Positions 35,275 to 48,349 are shown, counted from the stretch's first letter. The stretch is DNA of 64,000 nucleotides from Saccopteryx bilineata (GCF_036850765.1 NC_089490.1:278518482-278582481), one strand, 5' to 3'. Program-made: numbers and translations. The notes: generated by a model from the letters alone, not told the origin.

Positions 35275-36260
35275 CTACACTGTTGAATTTCACCAAATGT
35301 TTAAGAAAGAATTAAGCTCAATTCTTCACAAACTCTACCAAAAAATAGAAGAGGAGGAAACATTTTCCAAACTTATTCTATAAATCTAATTTTACTCTTA
35401 TATCAAAAGCAGACAAAGATATCACAAGATAACTACAGACCAATATTACTTAGGACTACAAACACAAAGATTCTCAACAATATACTAGCAAAACAAATAC
35501 AGTAACATAAGAAATATATTTTATAAGGTTGATTTTATAAGTTCATTTTATAAGTTTTATTATAAGAAAGGCAAGGTTGTTTCAAAATGTGAAAGTCAAT
35601 CATTGTGAAACACCATAACAAAAACCACATTATCATATCAATATACATAGAGAAGATATCTAACAAAATCTAACACTCTTTCATCATCACAATGCAATAA
35701 ACTCAGAATAGGAGGAAACTTTGTCATCCTGACAAAAGTTATCTACAAGAACCCCACAGAGAACATTATACTAAATGCTGAAAGACTGAAAATTTTCCTC
35801 CCAAGACCAGGAATAAGATACAGATGTCCAGTCTCACCACTTCCATTCAATATTGTACTAGATGTTCTAGCCAAGACAATTAGACAAGAAAAAGAAATAA
35901 ATATATTACCCAGTTAGATGATATAATCTTGTGCATAGAAAATCCTAAGGGATCCACAAATATATTATTAGAGCTAATAGACAAGTTCAGAAAGTCAAAG
36001 TCAATAGACAAGTACAAAGTCAATAGACAAGAGTAAATTGCATTTCTATACACTAGCAATGAATAATCTGGAAAAAAATTAAGAAAACAATTCCACTTAC
36101 AATAGCATAGAAAAGAATAAAATATTTAGGAATACACAACAAAAACTGTACAAGTTTGAATATAAAAAACACTATGAAACACTGTTGAAAGAAATTAAAG
36201 ATCTAAATAAAACAAGATCCCATTTTCAAGGAGCAATAAACCTAATATTGTTAAGATGAC
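35275..36260 (+). mobile_element. Old L1 ORF2 fragment, part 1
   Basis: Degenerate RT-domain DNA (AGACAAAGATATCACAAGAT, AATTAGACAAGAAAAAGAAA). It is interrupted by the solo LTR at 36261 and resumes at 36966. Confidence 0.85.
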
Positions 36261-36960
36261 TGTAAAGCCAGGAGCCGGGGCCGGGGCCACCATCAGAGCA
36301 GCCCAGCCCATGCAGGTTCGCATTGGATTCGGACAGTTAGTAAAGAAACAACGGAGCCAAAAACTGGTGGGCCATAGTCTTTAATCCTAGCTTGCACTCG
36401 GCGGGCAAGCAAAAAACACACACTGGGCTCCAAAACCCACTCACATTCAGTGCTCACAAAGCCACTGACTTATCCGAGTTTCCTAGCATCAAAGGTGTCT
36501 AGCTCACCAGCCTTATTCTCCTCAGTTCCCCATCTCCTTCCTTATCCCAGATACAAACTCTGCACAAACTGGCATCTCACTCAGCACTCCACCATCTTGG
36601 CTGCTTCTCCTGGCCACATGGCCTCTTTCTGCTCTCTGCTCTGCTCCCTCTGCTCTCTCATGCTAATCATCCCAGGAAATAAGAGCGCAAACTCCCGTTC
36701 CGCCCCCACTTTATACTGTAGCTTCACAACCTCTAATCCAATATACAAAGTAGGGAAGTCTCTAATACAAAGTCACTTCTCTGAGGCATGATTGGATTGT
36801 ACCACCCCACATCAAAATGGGGTGGGAAAGGCTTAATCCCAAAACCAAGCCCCAGGCTACAAGGATTCTCAACACACATTAATATCACCTGGGCAACAGC
36901 CTCTTCGTGGGCAGCGTCATATTTAACAAAGTGAGCATAATATACTCTATCTGCCCAACA
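36261..36960 (-). mobile_element. Solo LTR of an endogenous retrovirus (700 bp)
   Basis: On the minus strand the element begins TGTTGGGCAG and ends CTTTACA, with TG and CA termini. It is flanked by the exact 5-bp duplication ATGAC (36256-36260 and 36961-36965). The L1 it interrupts joins perfectly across the site. A motif AAGATGGC (a YY1-type site) and an A/T-rich poly(A) signal region lie inside. There is no internal retroviral sequence, so it is a recombination-derived solo LTR. It is the same family as 47673-48349. The 5-bp duplication is not diagnostic of one class. Confidence 0.9.
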
Positions 36961-36965
36961 ATGAC

Positions 36966-37010
36966 AATATTCCACAAATCAGTCTTCAGATTCAATGCAG
37001 TAGCTCCTTT
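36966..37010 (+). mobile_element. Old L1 fragment, part 2
   Basis: Resumes as AATATTCCACAAATCAGTCT then TTCAATGCAG, the exact L1 continuation of 36260. Confidence 0.85.
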
Positions 37011-37388
37011 TCTCTTACTTGACATTTTACTATCATGTTCTTCAGTTTTAAATGGTAACCTTTGACTCTCACCTATTAAATATACAATACAACAATGATT
37101 TTGTACCATTTTCCCTCTTTCTCTCTCTTCTTTCCTATGTGTTGGTAACATTTTATTTCAACTTTTTCAGAAGATAAGACTTTTACTTATTTTTTTCTGC
37201 AACCATTTTTGCTCTTGTTTTTGTCCTAAGTTTATAATTAAATCTATCAAATTGCCAACATCAGTGCTTTTGCCAAAATTCCTCCAGTTCTCTGTTGGTT
37301 TGATAAAGCTTCTCCTCTAGTAGTACCTCAGGAAAGTTTCCTTAGTCCTTGTGCTTTCAGAACAATTTTCATACAGCCTTAATTCTTT

Positions 37389-37606
37389 TTTTTTTTTTTT
37401 TAAGATTTTATTTATTGATTTTACAGAGAGAGTAGAGGGGCAGGGAAGAGCAAGAAGTATCAACTCACAGTTGCTTCACTTTAGTTATCCACTGCTTTCT
37501 TGTTGCTTGTTATATGTGCCTTGACCTAGTAAGCCCAGGGTTTTGAAGAAGTGGTCTCATTTTTCCAGGTTGAAATTCTATCCACTGTGCCAACACAGGC
37601 CAGGCT
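37389..37606 (-). mobile_element. tRNA-derived SINE, type C
   Basis: Poly(T), TATGTGCCTTGACC and head complement CCAACACAGGCCAGGC. Flanks CCTTAATTCTT and CCTTGATTCTT are the duplication. Confidence 0.88.
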
Positions 37607-38039
37607 ACTGCCTTGATTCTTAAAGAACAGCTGAACTGGATATAAAATTCTTGCTTGCACTTTCTTTCCTTGAGTTTCTTAAAAATAGTACTTCACTGTT
37701 AATTTGGTTTTTTTATGTGGCTCTTGAGAAATCTAATGCCAACCTAATTTTCTTACCTTTATTAATAATATTGTCTTTTTGCCTAAAGACCCTGAGGAAT
37801 ATTTTATCTTTAAAACCTATCAGTTTTATTAAAATATTATAGTCCAGAGTTAATTATTACAGTTTATTATCCCAGGCATACTATAGACCATTTCAATATT
37901 TAGATTTCGAGAAAGTTTTCTTAGACTATAGTTTTAAGTATTAGTTCTGTCCCATTGTTCTGTTTTTCTTCATCAAATATAGTTTCATTTACTTCTTTTT
38001 CTTGAAATATTGTTTAAATATTAGTCCTGATATACTAGT

Positions 38040-38245
38040 GATAATGGGTCTTTCCCTTCTCCTCCTATCCCCCTTTTTTTCTCTCATTCTACCCCTTCCC
38101 CTTTATTCTCTTTCTTCCTCCTTCTTCATCTCCTCCTCTTCCATTTCTTCTCCTTCTCCTTTTCCTTTTTCTCTTCTCCTTCCTCTTTCTTCATTCTTTT
38201 CTTCTTTACCTTACCCTTTTCTTCTTTACCTTACCCTGTTCTTCA
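38040..38245 (+). repeat. Polypyrimidine tract with a 20-bp tandem duplication
   Basis: About 200 bp almost free of purines on the plus strand (CTTCTC-rich). CTTCTTTACCTTACCCT is repeated back to back at about 38200-38240. Confidence 0.85.
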
Positions 38246-38399
38246 ATTAGGCATGTGTTAGATCTACTGCACTTCTCTTCTAATTCAACCACTTTCTATC
38301 TGAATTCTTTTACTCCTGTCTTATCTCATTTTCAAATTCTCAGTTGTTTTCCTGCCTTTATTCAATACTCTTATTAAAATTTTCAAGTACAAATGGCTT

Positions 38400-39331
38400 C
38401 ACTGGTGAATTCTAGTAACTATTTAAGGAAAGAATAATACAACTTGTGTTTAATTCTACACAAACTCTTCCAGAAAAGAGATGATAGAAGAACATTTACA
38501 AGCTCACTTTATAAGGCCAGCATTATCCTGATACCTAAACCAGACAAAAACATTGCAAGAAAAGAAACTAAATATCAATAACTCTTATGAATGTAGGACA
38601 CAAAGATCATTGTTAAAACATTAGCAAATTGAATAAAGCAATTTAAAAGAAGGATAATACACCATGACCAAGTGTCATTTATTTTGGGAAAACAAAGCTA
38701 GTTCAACATTCAAAAATCAGTGTTTACACAGTGTCTGCACTCCCTCCAACAGTGCAAGAGAGTTCCCTTTTCTCCACATCCTTGCCAACACTTGTTGTCT
38801 GTTGATTTATTAATAATAGCCATTCTGACAGGTGTGAGGCAATATCTCATTGTGGTTTTAATTTGCACTTATCTAATGATTGGTGATGTAAGCAGTATGA
38901 AGTTGCCTAAAAAAAATTAAAAATGGAACTGCCTGATGACCCAGAGATTCCACTACTGGGAATATTTTTAATTGAATTTATTGTGATGACAACGGTTAGC
39001 ATAACTATACAGGTTTTAGGTGCCCAATTCTACAACACATCTCTGTAAACCATAATATTGTATGTTCACATCCCCCCCAAGTCAAGTCTTCATCCATCAC
39101 TCCTGTATCCTCCCCCATCCCTCCCACAATCACCACATTATTGTCCATGTCCATGAGTATTTTTTGTTCTTTTACTCAGTCCATCCAACTCCTTGCCTGA
39201 GACCCTCCCCAATAGCTATAAGCTTGCTCTCTATGTACAAGTTGTCTCTATTTTCAAAGAAACTGGAAACACTAATTCCAAAGAATATATGCATTTCAAT
39301 GTTCATTGAAGCATTATTTAAAATAGCCAAG
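38400..39331 (+). mobile_element. Old L1 mosaic with inverted and 3' UTR fragments
   Basis: 38400-38720 resembles L1 RT-region DNA in plus orientation. 38721-38900 is a minus-strand piece of the ORF2 3' region (ACACTTGTTGTCTGTTG, TAATAATAGCCATTCTGAC). 38905-38965 is plus again. 38966-39255 is a minus-strand L1 3' UTR (ATTTATTGTGATGACAACG, C-rich tract). Several old insertions or a 5' inversion overlap here. Confidence 0.7.
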
Positions 39332-39673
39332 AAACAACAGCTGATGGCAACCCAAGAAGACCTAGAAATAACACAACTGAAAACTGGAGGCAGACAACAC
39401 CAACCCTAGACTTAACCAGCTCTACAAACAACACACCCAAATGAGGAGGATATACACAGACAAAATGGGAAGACAAGAAGTGCAATCCAAATGAATCTAC
39501 AACAACAAAAAAAAAAAACAGAAAATGAACTGAATGAGATGAAAATAAGCAAACTACCGAATGTAGAGTTTAAAATAATGATTATTAGAATGCTGAAAGA
39601 TCTTAGAACAACAATGGATGGACACAATGAGCATATAAATAAAGAGATAGCAAACATCAAAAAGGACACTGAA

Positions 39674-40067
39674 GGCCCTGGCCGGTTGGCTCAGCGGTAG
39701 AGCGTCGGCCTGGCGTGCGGGGGACCCGGGTTCGATTCCCGGCCAGGGCACATAGGAGAGGCGCCCATTTGCTTCTCCACCCCTGCCCTCCTTCCTCTCT
39801 GTCTCTCTCTTCCCCTCCCGCAGCCAAGGCTCCATTGGAGCAAAGATGGCCCGGGCGCTGGGGATGGCTCCTTGGCCTCTGCCCCAGGCACTAGAGTGGC
39901 TCTGGTCGCGGCAGAGCGACACCCAGGAGGGGCAGAGCATCGCCCCCTGGTGGGCAGAGCGTCGCCCCTGATGGGCATGCCGGGTGGATACCGGTCGGGC
40001 GCATGCAGGAGTCTATCTGACTGTCTCTCCCCGTTTACAGCTTCAGAAAAATACAAAAAAAAAAAAA
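39674..40067 (+). mobile_element. tRNA-derived SINE, type A (about 390 bp), inside L1 ORF1
   Basis: It begins GGCCCTGGCCGGTTGGCTC with an A box and the B box GGTTCGATTCC, followed by a C/T-rich segment, a GC-rich body, TCTGTCTGACTGTC and an A-tail. The target duplication GACACTGAA is exact at 39665-39673 and 40068-40076. This is one of the least mutated copies here. Confidence 0.95.
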
Positions 40068-40810
40068 GACACTGAAATAATAAAGAACAACCAGTCAGAA
40101 ATGACAAATACAATATCAGAAATAAAGACTAACTAGAAGCAATTAAAAGTAGGTTGGATGAAGCAGAGGATTGAATCAGTGAATTAGAAGACAAGATAAA
40201 TGAAAACATGGAAGCAGAGCAGCAAAAAGAGGCTAAAAAATCTGAGGAAACTCTAAGAGAGCTCTGTAACAACCTAAAGAGAAACAACATTCTCATCATA
40301 GGGGTTCAATAATAAGAAGAGAAAGAACAAGGGATAGAGACCTTGTTCAATCAAATCATTCCTAAGGGAAAAGTCACACAAGTTCAAGAAGTACAGAGAA
40401 CTCCATTAAAAAGAAACCCAAAGGAATCTACACCAAGACATCATAATTAAAATACCAAAGCTAAGAGATAAAGAAAAAATATTAAAAGCTGCTAGAGAAA
40501 AAAAGGCTATCACCTACAAAGGAGCCCCCATTAGAATGACATCTGACTTCTCAACAGAAACACTTGAGGGCAGAAGGGAATGGCAAGAAATATTTAAAGT
40601 AATGCAGAACAAGAGTCTACAACCAAGACTTCTTTATCCAGCAAGGCTATTGTTTAAAATTGAAGGAGAAATAAAAACTTTCCCAGACAAAAAAACTCAA
40701 GGAATTCATTACAACCAAACCAATGCTGCAAGAAATGTTAAGGGGACTGTTGTAAGCAGAACAAAAAGGGAAAAGAATATAGTAAAAGAGAAATATAGCT
40801 CTAAAGAATA

Positions 40811-43800
40811 AAATGGCAAAAAACAACTATATATCAATAATAACCTTAAATGTAAATGGATTAAATGATCCAATCAAAAGACATAGGGTAGCTGCGTGGA
40901 TAAGAAAACAAGACCCTTACATATGCTGTCTACAAGAGACACACTTCAAAACAAAAGATACACATACACAGAAGGTAAAAGGATGAAAAAAATATTTCAT
41001 GCAAATGGAAATGAAAAAACAGCTGGGGTAGCAATACTTATATCAGACAAAATGGACTTTAAGATAAAGGTTATAGTAAGAGATAAAGAAGGTCACTACA
41101 TAATAATAAAGGGAACAATCCAACAGGAAGATATAACCATTATAAATATATACACACCTAATATAGGAGCACCTAAATATATAAAGCAGACTTTGATGGA
41201 TATAAAGGGCAAGATCAACAGCAATACTATGATAGTAGGGGATTTCAATACCCCACTAATATCACTGCATAGATCAACAGGAAAGAAAATTAACAAAGAA
41301 ATGGCAGACTTAAAACACTAGATCAGGCGTCCCCAAACTACAGCCCGCAGGCTGCAATGCGGCCCCCTGAGGCCATTTATCCAGCCCCCACTGCACTTCT
41401 AGAAGGGGCACCTCTTTCATTGGTGGTCAGTGAGAGGACCACTGTATTTGGCAGCCCTCCAATGGTCTGAGGGACAGTGAACTGGCCCCCTGTGTAAAAA
41501 GTTTGGAGACCCCTGCACTAGATCAACTGGATTTAATAGATGTGTTCAGAACCTTTCACCCTAAAACAGCAGAATATACATTCTTTTCAAGTGCTCATGG
41601 TACATTCTCTAGGATAGACCACATCTTAGGGCACAAAAGCGATCTCAACAAATTTAAAAAGATTGAAATCATATCAAGCACATTATCTGATCACAATGGC
41701 ATAAAACTAGAAAACAACCACAACAGAAAAACTAAAAAATACTCAAACACATGGAAACTAAATAGTATTTTATTAAATACCAAATGGGTTAACAATGAGA
41801 TCAAAGAAGAAATAAAAATACTCCTAGAAATGAATGGTAATGAGCATACAACAACTCAAAATTATGGGACAGAGCAAAAGCAGTACTGAGAGGGAAGTTC
41901 ATAGCACTATAGGCATACTTCATGAAGCTAGATAAAGCTCAAATAAAAACTTAATCCAGCAACTAAAAGAACTAGAATAAAAACAGCAAGTAAAGCCAAA
42001 AGGTAGTAGAATGAAGGAAATAATAAAGATCAGAGCAGAAATATATAAATGACATAGAGGCTAAAGAAACAATACAGAGGATCAATGAAACCAAGAGCTG
42101 GTTCTTTGAAAGGGTAAACAAGATCAATGAACCTTTAACCAGACTCACCAAGAAAAAAAGAGAGAGGACTCAAATAAATAAAATTAGAAATGAGAGTGGA
42201 GAAATAACAGCTAACACAACAGAAATTCAAAATATTGTAAGAAAATACTATGAAGAACTGTATGCCAAAAAATTAGACAACCTAGGTGAAATGGACAAAT
42301 TCCTTGAAACATATAATCTTTCAAAAATCAATCTGGAAGAATCAGAAAACCTAAACAGACTGATTACAACAAATAAGATTGAAACAGTTATCAAAAAACT
42401 CTCAAAAAACAAAAGCCCTGGGCCAGATGACTTCACAGGTGAATTCTACCAAATATTCAAAGAAGAACTAACTCCTATTCTTCTCAAGCTATTTCAAAAA
42501 ATCCAAGAAAAAGGAAGACTTCCAAGCTCAAGCTCCTTTTATGAGGTGAGCATAATTCCAATTCCAAAACCAGGCAAAGATAACACAAAGAAAAAAAATT
42601 ATAGGCCAATATCCCTGATGAATTTAGATGCTAAAATCCTCAACAAACTATTAGCAAACCAGATCCAGCAAGACATGAAAAATATCATACATCATGATCA
42701 AGTGGGATTTATTCTGGGGAGGCAAGGCTGGTACAATATTCATAAATCAATCAATATGATTCATCACATAAACTAAAGGAAGGAGAAAAACCACATGATA
42801 ATTTCAATAGATACAGAAAAAGCATTTGATAAAATCCAGCACCCATTTATAATCAAAACTCTCAGCAAAGTGGGAATACAGAGAACATACCTCAACATGA
42901 TAAAGGCCATCTATGACAAATCCACAGCCAACATCATACTCAATGGGCAAAAATTAAAAGCAATCCCCTTAAGATCAGGAACAAGGCAGGGGTGCCCCCT
43001 TTCACCACTCTTATTCAACATAGTTCTGGAAGTCCGAGCCACAGCAATCAGACAAGAAGAAGAAATAAAAGGCATCCAAATTAGAAAAGAAGTAAAACTA
43101 TCATTATTTGCAGATAATATGATATTGTATATAGAAAACCCTAAGTCTCAGTCAAAAAACTACTGGACCTAATAAATGAATTCAGCAAGGTGTTAGGATA
43201 AAAAATTAATACTCAGAAGTCAGAGGCATTTTTATATACCAACAATAAACCATCAGAAAGAGAAATTAAGGAAACAATCCCTTCACAATTGCAACAAAAA
43301 TAATAATAAAGTACCTAGGAGTAAATTTAACTGAGATTAAAGACTTGTACCCATAAAATTATAAAACATTGATAAAAGAAATCAAGGAAAATACAAACAA
43401 GTGGAAGTACATACTGTGTTCATGAATAGAAAGAATAAACATCATAAAAATATCTATATTACCCAAAGCAATTTATAAATTCAATGCAATACCAATGACA
43501 TAGTTCAAAGATATACAACACATATTCTAAAAATGTATATGGAACCAAAAAAGAACACAAATAGCCTCAGCAATCTTGAAAAGGAAGAATAAAGTGGGAG
43601 GTATCACACTTCCTGAAATCAAGTTATACTACAAGGCCACTGTACTCAAAAAAGCTTGGTACTGGCTTAAGAACAAGCATATAGATCAATGGAACAGAAC
43701 AGAGAACCCAGAAATAAACCCACTCCTTTATGCACAACTGATATTTGACAAAAAAAGAGTATACAATGGAGTAAAGACAATCTCTTTAGCAAATGGCGTT

Positions 43801-44660
43801 GGGAAAATTGGACAGCTACCTGCAAAAAAATGAAATTAGACAACCAACTTACACCATTTACAAAAATAAACTCAAAATGGATAAAAGACTTAAAGGTAAG
43901 TCGTGAAACCATAAGCATCTTAGAAGAAAACATGGGCAGTAAGTTCTTCGACATCTCTCATAGCAATATATTTGCTGATTTATCTCCACGGGCAAGTGAA
44001 ATTAAAGACAGGATAAACAAATGGGACTATATCAAACTAAAAAGCTTTTGTATAGCTAAAGACAATATGAACAGAATAAAAAGACAAACCACACAATGGG
44101 AGAACATATTTGACAATACGTCTGATAAGGGGTTAATAATCAAAATTTATAAAGAACTGGTAAAACTCAACACCAGGAAGACAATCCAATCAAAGAATGG
44201 GCAAAAGAAATGAATAGACACTCCTCCAAAGAGGACATACAGATGGCCAATAGTCAAAATGTTCAACATCACTAATCATTAGAGAAATGCAAATTAAAAC
44301 AAAAATGAGATACCACCTCACACCAGTCAGAATGGCGCTCATCAACAAAACAACACAGAATAAGTGCTAGTGAGGATGTGGAGAAAGGAGAACCCTCCTG
44401 CACTGCTAGTGGGAATGCAGACTGGTGCAGCCACTGAGGAAAACAGTATGGAGATTCCTCAAAAAATTAAAAATGGAACTGCCTTTTGACCCAGCCATCC
44501 CACTTTTAGGAATATATCCCAAGAACACCATATCACCAACTGAAAAAAAGAAATGCACCCCCATGTTTATGACAACATTGTTCACAATAGCGAAGATCTG
44601 GAAACAGCCTATGTGTCTGTCAGTAGACAAGTGGATTAAAAAGCTGTGGTACATGTGATA
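40811..44660 (+). pseudogene. L1 ORF2 (endonuclease-reverse transcriptase), disrupted
   Basis: Endonuclease at about 40811-41880, split by the hAT insertion at 41324; RT at about 42290-43170; C-terminal region at about 43575-44660. The pieces sit in several frames separated by stops, so no full protein can be made. The RT box reads LFADNMIL instead of FADD. Confidence 0.85.
41324..41515. mobile_element. Non-autonomous hAT transposon (192 bp) in L1 ORF2
   Basis: The terminal inverted repeats are CAGGCGTCCCCAAAC and GTTTGGAGACCCCTG. An exact 8-bp target duplication CACTAGAT lies at 41316-41323 and 41516-41523. There is no coding capacity. Length, TIRs and 8-bp duplication are those of hAT miniature elements, which are known to be abundant in some bats. 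Confidence 0.93.
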
Positions 44661-45057
44661 TATACAATGGAATACTATGGGACCATGTAAAAGAAGGAAA
44701 TATTACCTTTTGCAACAACATGGATAGACCTGGAAACTATTATGTTAAGTGAAATAAGCCAGGCAGAGAAAGAAAAATATCATATGACCTCACTCATTTG
44801 AGGAATCCAAGGAACAATAAGAACTGAGGAACGGATTTGAGACAGAGGAGGGATCAAAGGGACCACAGGAAAAGAGGACAGAGGGAAAGGGGATGATAGG
44901 ATAGGATAAACCTAAAGGGAATAGGGGAGGGCAATGTTGGGAAGTGGGCAAGAGAGATGTTGAGGGGAATATGGGGGAGGAGGGATACATTCAAGGCAAC
45001 CCTAGAATCTATTTAAACACAATAAATAAAATAAAAAATAAAAATAAAATAGCCAAG

Positions 45058-46350
45058 GTTTGGAAGCAGCCCAAGTATCCATCAGTAGATGAGTAGATAA
45101 AAAGGTTACAATGGAATACTACTCAGCTATTAAAAATAAGGAGATCCTACCATTTACAACAGCATGAATGAACCTGGAGATTATTATGCTACATAAAATA
45201 AGCCAGTCAGGGAAAGAAAAGTACGATATGATTTCACTTATATATGGAATCAAATGAACAGATTAAACAAACAAACAAAATAAAAACAGATGCATAGATA
45301 CAGAAAACAGACTGACAGCTGTCAGGGGGAAGGAGTTTAAGGATCTGGGTGAAAAAGGTGAAGAAATAAAACAAAAAAAAAATAACTTAGACACAGACAA
45401 CAATATGGTGATTGCAAGAGGGAAAGGGGGAGGGGGCGAGGTAGAAGGTAAAAGGGGATAAATGATGAGGAGTCTTGACTTGGGGTGGTCAACACACAAT
45501 ACAATATACAGGTGATGTATTATAGAATTGTACAATTACAACCTATTTAATTTTATTAACCAATGTCACCCCAATAAATTCAGTAACAATTTTAAAAAAC
45601 AATTCTGTTTTTCAAACAGGTACATCCTTCACCAAAGAAGATATATGGGTAGCAAATAAGGTTTAAAAAGATGCTCCACAAAATGCAGAATGATACCCTA
45701 ATAAGAAATCAATACAAACCTATTAAAATGAAAGAGGAAAAGACTGAGAAAACCAGGTGCTGAAGAGGACACAGAGCCACTGAACTCACACACTGCTGCT
45801 GGGGATGCCAGTGGCAGACACAGTCTGGCAGCTCCCTCTGACGTTAACACACAAGCCAGCAATCCTACTCCTAGGTATTCACCAAAACAACAAAAATTTA
45901 TGCTCACAAAAGAAAGCCTGTATAAAATGTTTATAGTGGCTTTATTCATAATCATCAAAAACTGGGGAAAATCCAAATGGTGTTCTTCTGATGGATGATA
46001 GGTACATTCACACAGGCCTACTCAGCAATGAACAGTAACAGAAATACGCAGCCTCCTAAATGAATCTCAAATGCATGACACTAAGTGAGAGAAGCCAACT
46101 AAAATGGTTACGTTCTACATTATTCCATCGATATGACACTGGAAAAAACAAAGCTGGGAGGAAAGAAAAAGATCCGTGGTTGCCAGGGAGTAGGGTGAGG
46201 CAAGGGGCAGACTAGAAGGGAATTTTGTGGGTAATGGGACTACTCTATATCTTGATTGTACGGTAAATATGTGGCTGACTGCATTGTTAAAATAGCACTG
46301 TAATCTAAAAAAGAGTGAATTTTTCTGTATGTAAATTATACCTCAAATTT
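45058..46350 (+). mobile_element. Old L1 3' ends flanking the younger L1
   Basis: 45058-45598 continues the host L1 interrupted at 39331: GTTTGGAAGCAGCCCAAGTA, TGGAATACTACTCAGC, a G/A-rich 3' UTR, and an end at ACCAATGTCACCCCAATAAA. 45640-46350 is a second, older L1 tail (CCAGCAATCCTACTCCTAGG, GGGAGTAGGGTGAGGCAAGG). Confidence 0.75.
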
Positions 46351-47667
46351 TCCAAGTGTATAGCTTTCATACTCTACCTTTAACACCTTAAAACCAATAC
46401 CGTAAAACATTTCTGTATAGTATTTATATATATCATCATTTTCAGCCTACACATGGAAGATATTTCTCTTTTCTTGGGCCAGAATATCGGTTTTTCTGAA
46501 CAAAGGATTGAAAACTGAGAGAATAATATATCACGCCCACTTTGAAACTTTGAAACATTCTGCTACTGTGGGGAAAAAATGCAAATAGCAAATCACTGTC
46601 CTTCATCATTCTCTCCACATACAAACTGAACTATAAAGTTCTCGTTCTTGTTTTAATTTCAGCAATAATTCATTTGATTCTGGGAAAGAATTCATCATGA
46701 TCAGTCTGAATTATTTTCCTATTTGCTAACGGTTTGCAGGCCTTGACCAATAGTCATATGGACAATTTGAAATATTTGTTTGCTCATCTCAGTCTTAACA
46801 TAATCCATTGTGTTTTGTAACAATGTAATTCTTTATGACTGAAAATAAAATTAGGAACTTGTTTTAATAAAAGTTCTCTTTATATAGAATCAAAATTCAT
46901 CTCTTAAAAACACTGAATAAAAACCCAAACAATCATCAAACTACTGAAGATACAAAATGCTGACACGTGAACCAAACCATGAAGCAGAATAAATGTAAAT
47001 CCATCACGAACTTATCTCATCTCAGAGAATTGCTGAGCACTCCAACATTTTTCCTTCTCTTTGCCTAACTGCTAAGTGGGTGGAAATGTTTTACTTACAT
47101 TTACTGGAAACAAAAGTGATGCTGCATCAGCAGATAGGTTACAAAATAAAACATAAAAGAATAAAATGACGCCTACTTACATGTGAACAAAAAACAACAA
47201 GAGGTTTTATTAGGGCATGAATTTTGCAACTGAAAATTGTATTCAAAAAAATTAAAATGTGGAAGGGAACGGCCTAAGTCTCCATTAAAGACAGAGCACA
47301 TGGCACAAGTCAGGACCTACAGGCCTACAATCCAAGAGAGTCAGGACCGCAAAAAACATGAAGGTGAATGTCAGGAGAACAGAAGAGAAGTCAGTGCAGC
47401 TGAACTGATAGATGAAGAAAAAAATTGCACTTAATAGTGATAAAAGTAATAAATGTGAAATGCATTGATAAACGTGAAATTCATTGTTCTATATTTGAAA
47501 TTCCAAAAAACCTTACTTTTTGACATTATAAATGTGAAAATTATTAGTAGAGAGAAGTTTTCTCTTAATGAGTGATTATGCTAAGAGGAAATTCTTTCAT
47601 TAAAAATTACAAACTTAGACTCATTAACTCAGGAAAAAACCAGCACTGTGAGAATTTTATAGCCATA
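46351..47667. other. Unassigned AT-rich intergenic sequence
   Basis: Apparently unique. A weak local repeat lies at 47450-47490 (AACGTGAAAT and similar). No coding signal. Confidence 0.5.
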
Positions 47668-47672
47668 AAAAG

Positions 47673-48349
47673 TGTAAAGCCAGTAGCCGCGGCCACCATC
47701 ACAACCGCCTGGCCCGTGCAGGTTCACATTTGATTCAGACAGATGGTAATGAAACAACGGAGCCAAGAACTGGTGGACCATTAGCTTTAATTCTAGCTTG
47801 CACCCGGCGGGCAAGAAATACACATAGTGGGAAAACACTTCCTTTTCTATTTAGGGCTCCCAAAGCCACTAAATAGAATAAGCCACTGACTTATTCGAGT
47901 TTCCTAGAATCAGTTTTCTACCTCACCAGCCTCATTCACCTCTGTTCCCCATCTCCTTCTCTCTGCACAAACTCTGCACAAACTACCTTCTCCTTCAGCA
48001 CTCCGCCATCTTGGCTGCTTCTCCTCTCCTCCATGTGGCCTTTCTCTGCTCTCCTCCAGCATGGGCTCCTCTGCCCCATTTTATAGTGTAGAAATCAAAA
48101 CCTTTAATCCAATATACAAACAAGGAAGTCTCTGATACAAAGTCACTTATCTGAGGCATAATGGGATTCCTCATAAGAGTGTACCACCCCACATCATGCA
48201 ATCAGTCAAGGGTGTTGGGAAAAGCTTAGTCTTAAAACTAAGGCTTAGGCTATAACGACCCTGCCTGCTTACAGCCTGTCCCCCACACCCAATGCAAACT
48301 ATAAGCGAGCAAACATACATATCATATTTACAAACTTATTTGACCAACA
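47673..48349 (-). mobile_element. Solo LTR, same family (677 bp)
   Basis: On the minus strand it begins TGTTGGTCAA and ends CTTTACA, with the flanking duplication AAAAG (47668-47672 and 48350-48354). A TATA-like CTATAAAATGG lies at about 48072-48086 and an AATTAAAG poly(A)-type signal at about 47784-47791, in the order expected of a minus-strand LTR. It matches 36261-36960 along its length but is clearly diverged at its 5' end. Confidence 0.9.

Larger units (their letters stand above)
37011..38399. other. Unassigned sequence around a SINE and a polypyrimidine tract
   Basis: Resembles ancient L1-derived, T-rich DNA in places (AAGAACAGCTGAACTGGATA). No gene. Confidence 0.4.
39332..45045 (+). 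mobile_element. LINE-1, 5'-truncated, 5.7 kb, with later insertions
   Basis: The target duplication AAAATAGCCAAG is exact at 39320-39331 and 45046-45057, so this is a single insertion into an older L1. The element begins near the ORF1 start, so its 5' UTR is missing. ORF1 is degenerate (about 39410-40760); its C-terminal part keeps ETLEGRREW, LQPRLLYPA and GEIKTFPDK. ORF2 starts near 40810 with MAKNNYISIITLNVNG and QETH of the endonuclease. It continues through the RT motifs ([21 protein letters not shown] near 43000; LFADNMILY near 43105, where the usual second catalytic Asp is Asn) and ends near 44660. The 3' UTR runs to a purine-rich stretch and an A-rich tail. Multiple frameshifts and stops make it inactive. 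A SINE sits at 39674-40067 and a hAT element at 41324-41515. Confidence 0.93.

Noticed and set aside
36261..48349. A complete provirus bounded by the two matching LTRs
   Set aside because: The LTRs have different target duplications, are 11 kb apart with L1 DNA between them, and no retroviral genes are present; they are separate solo LTRs.
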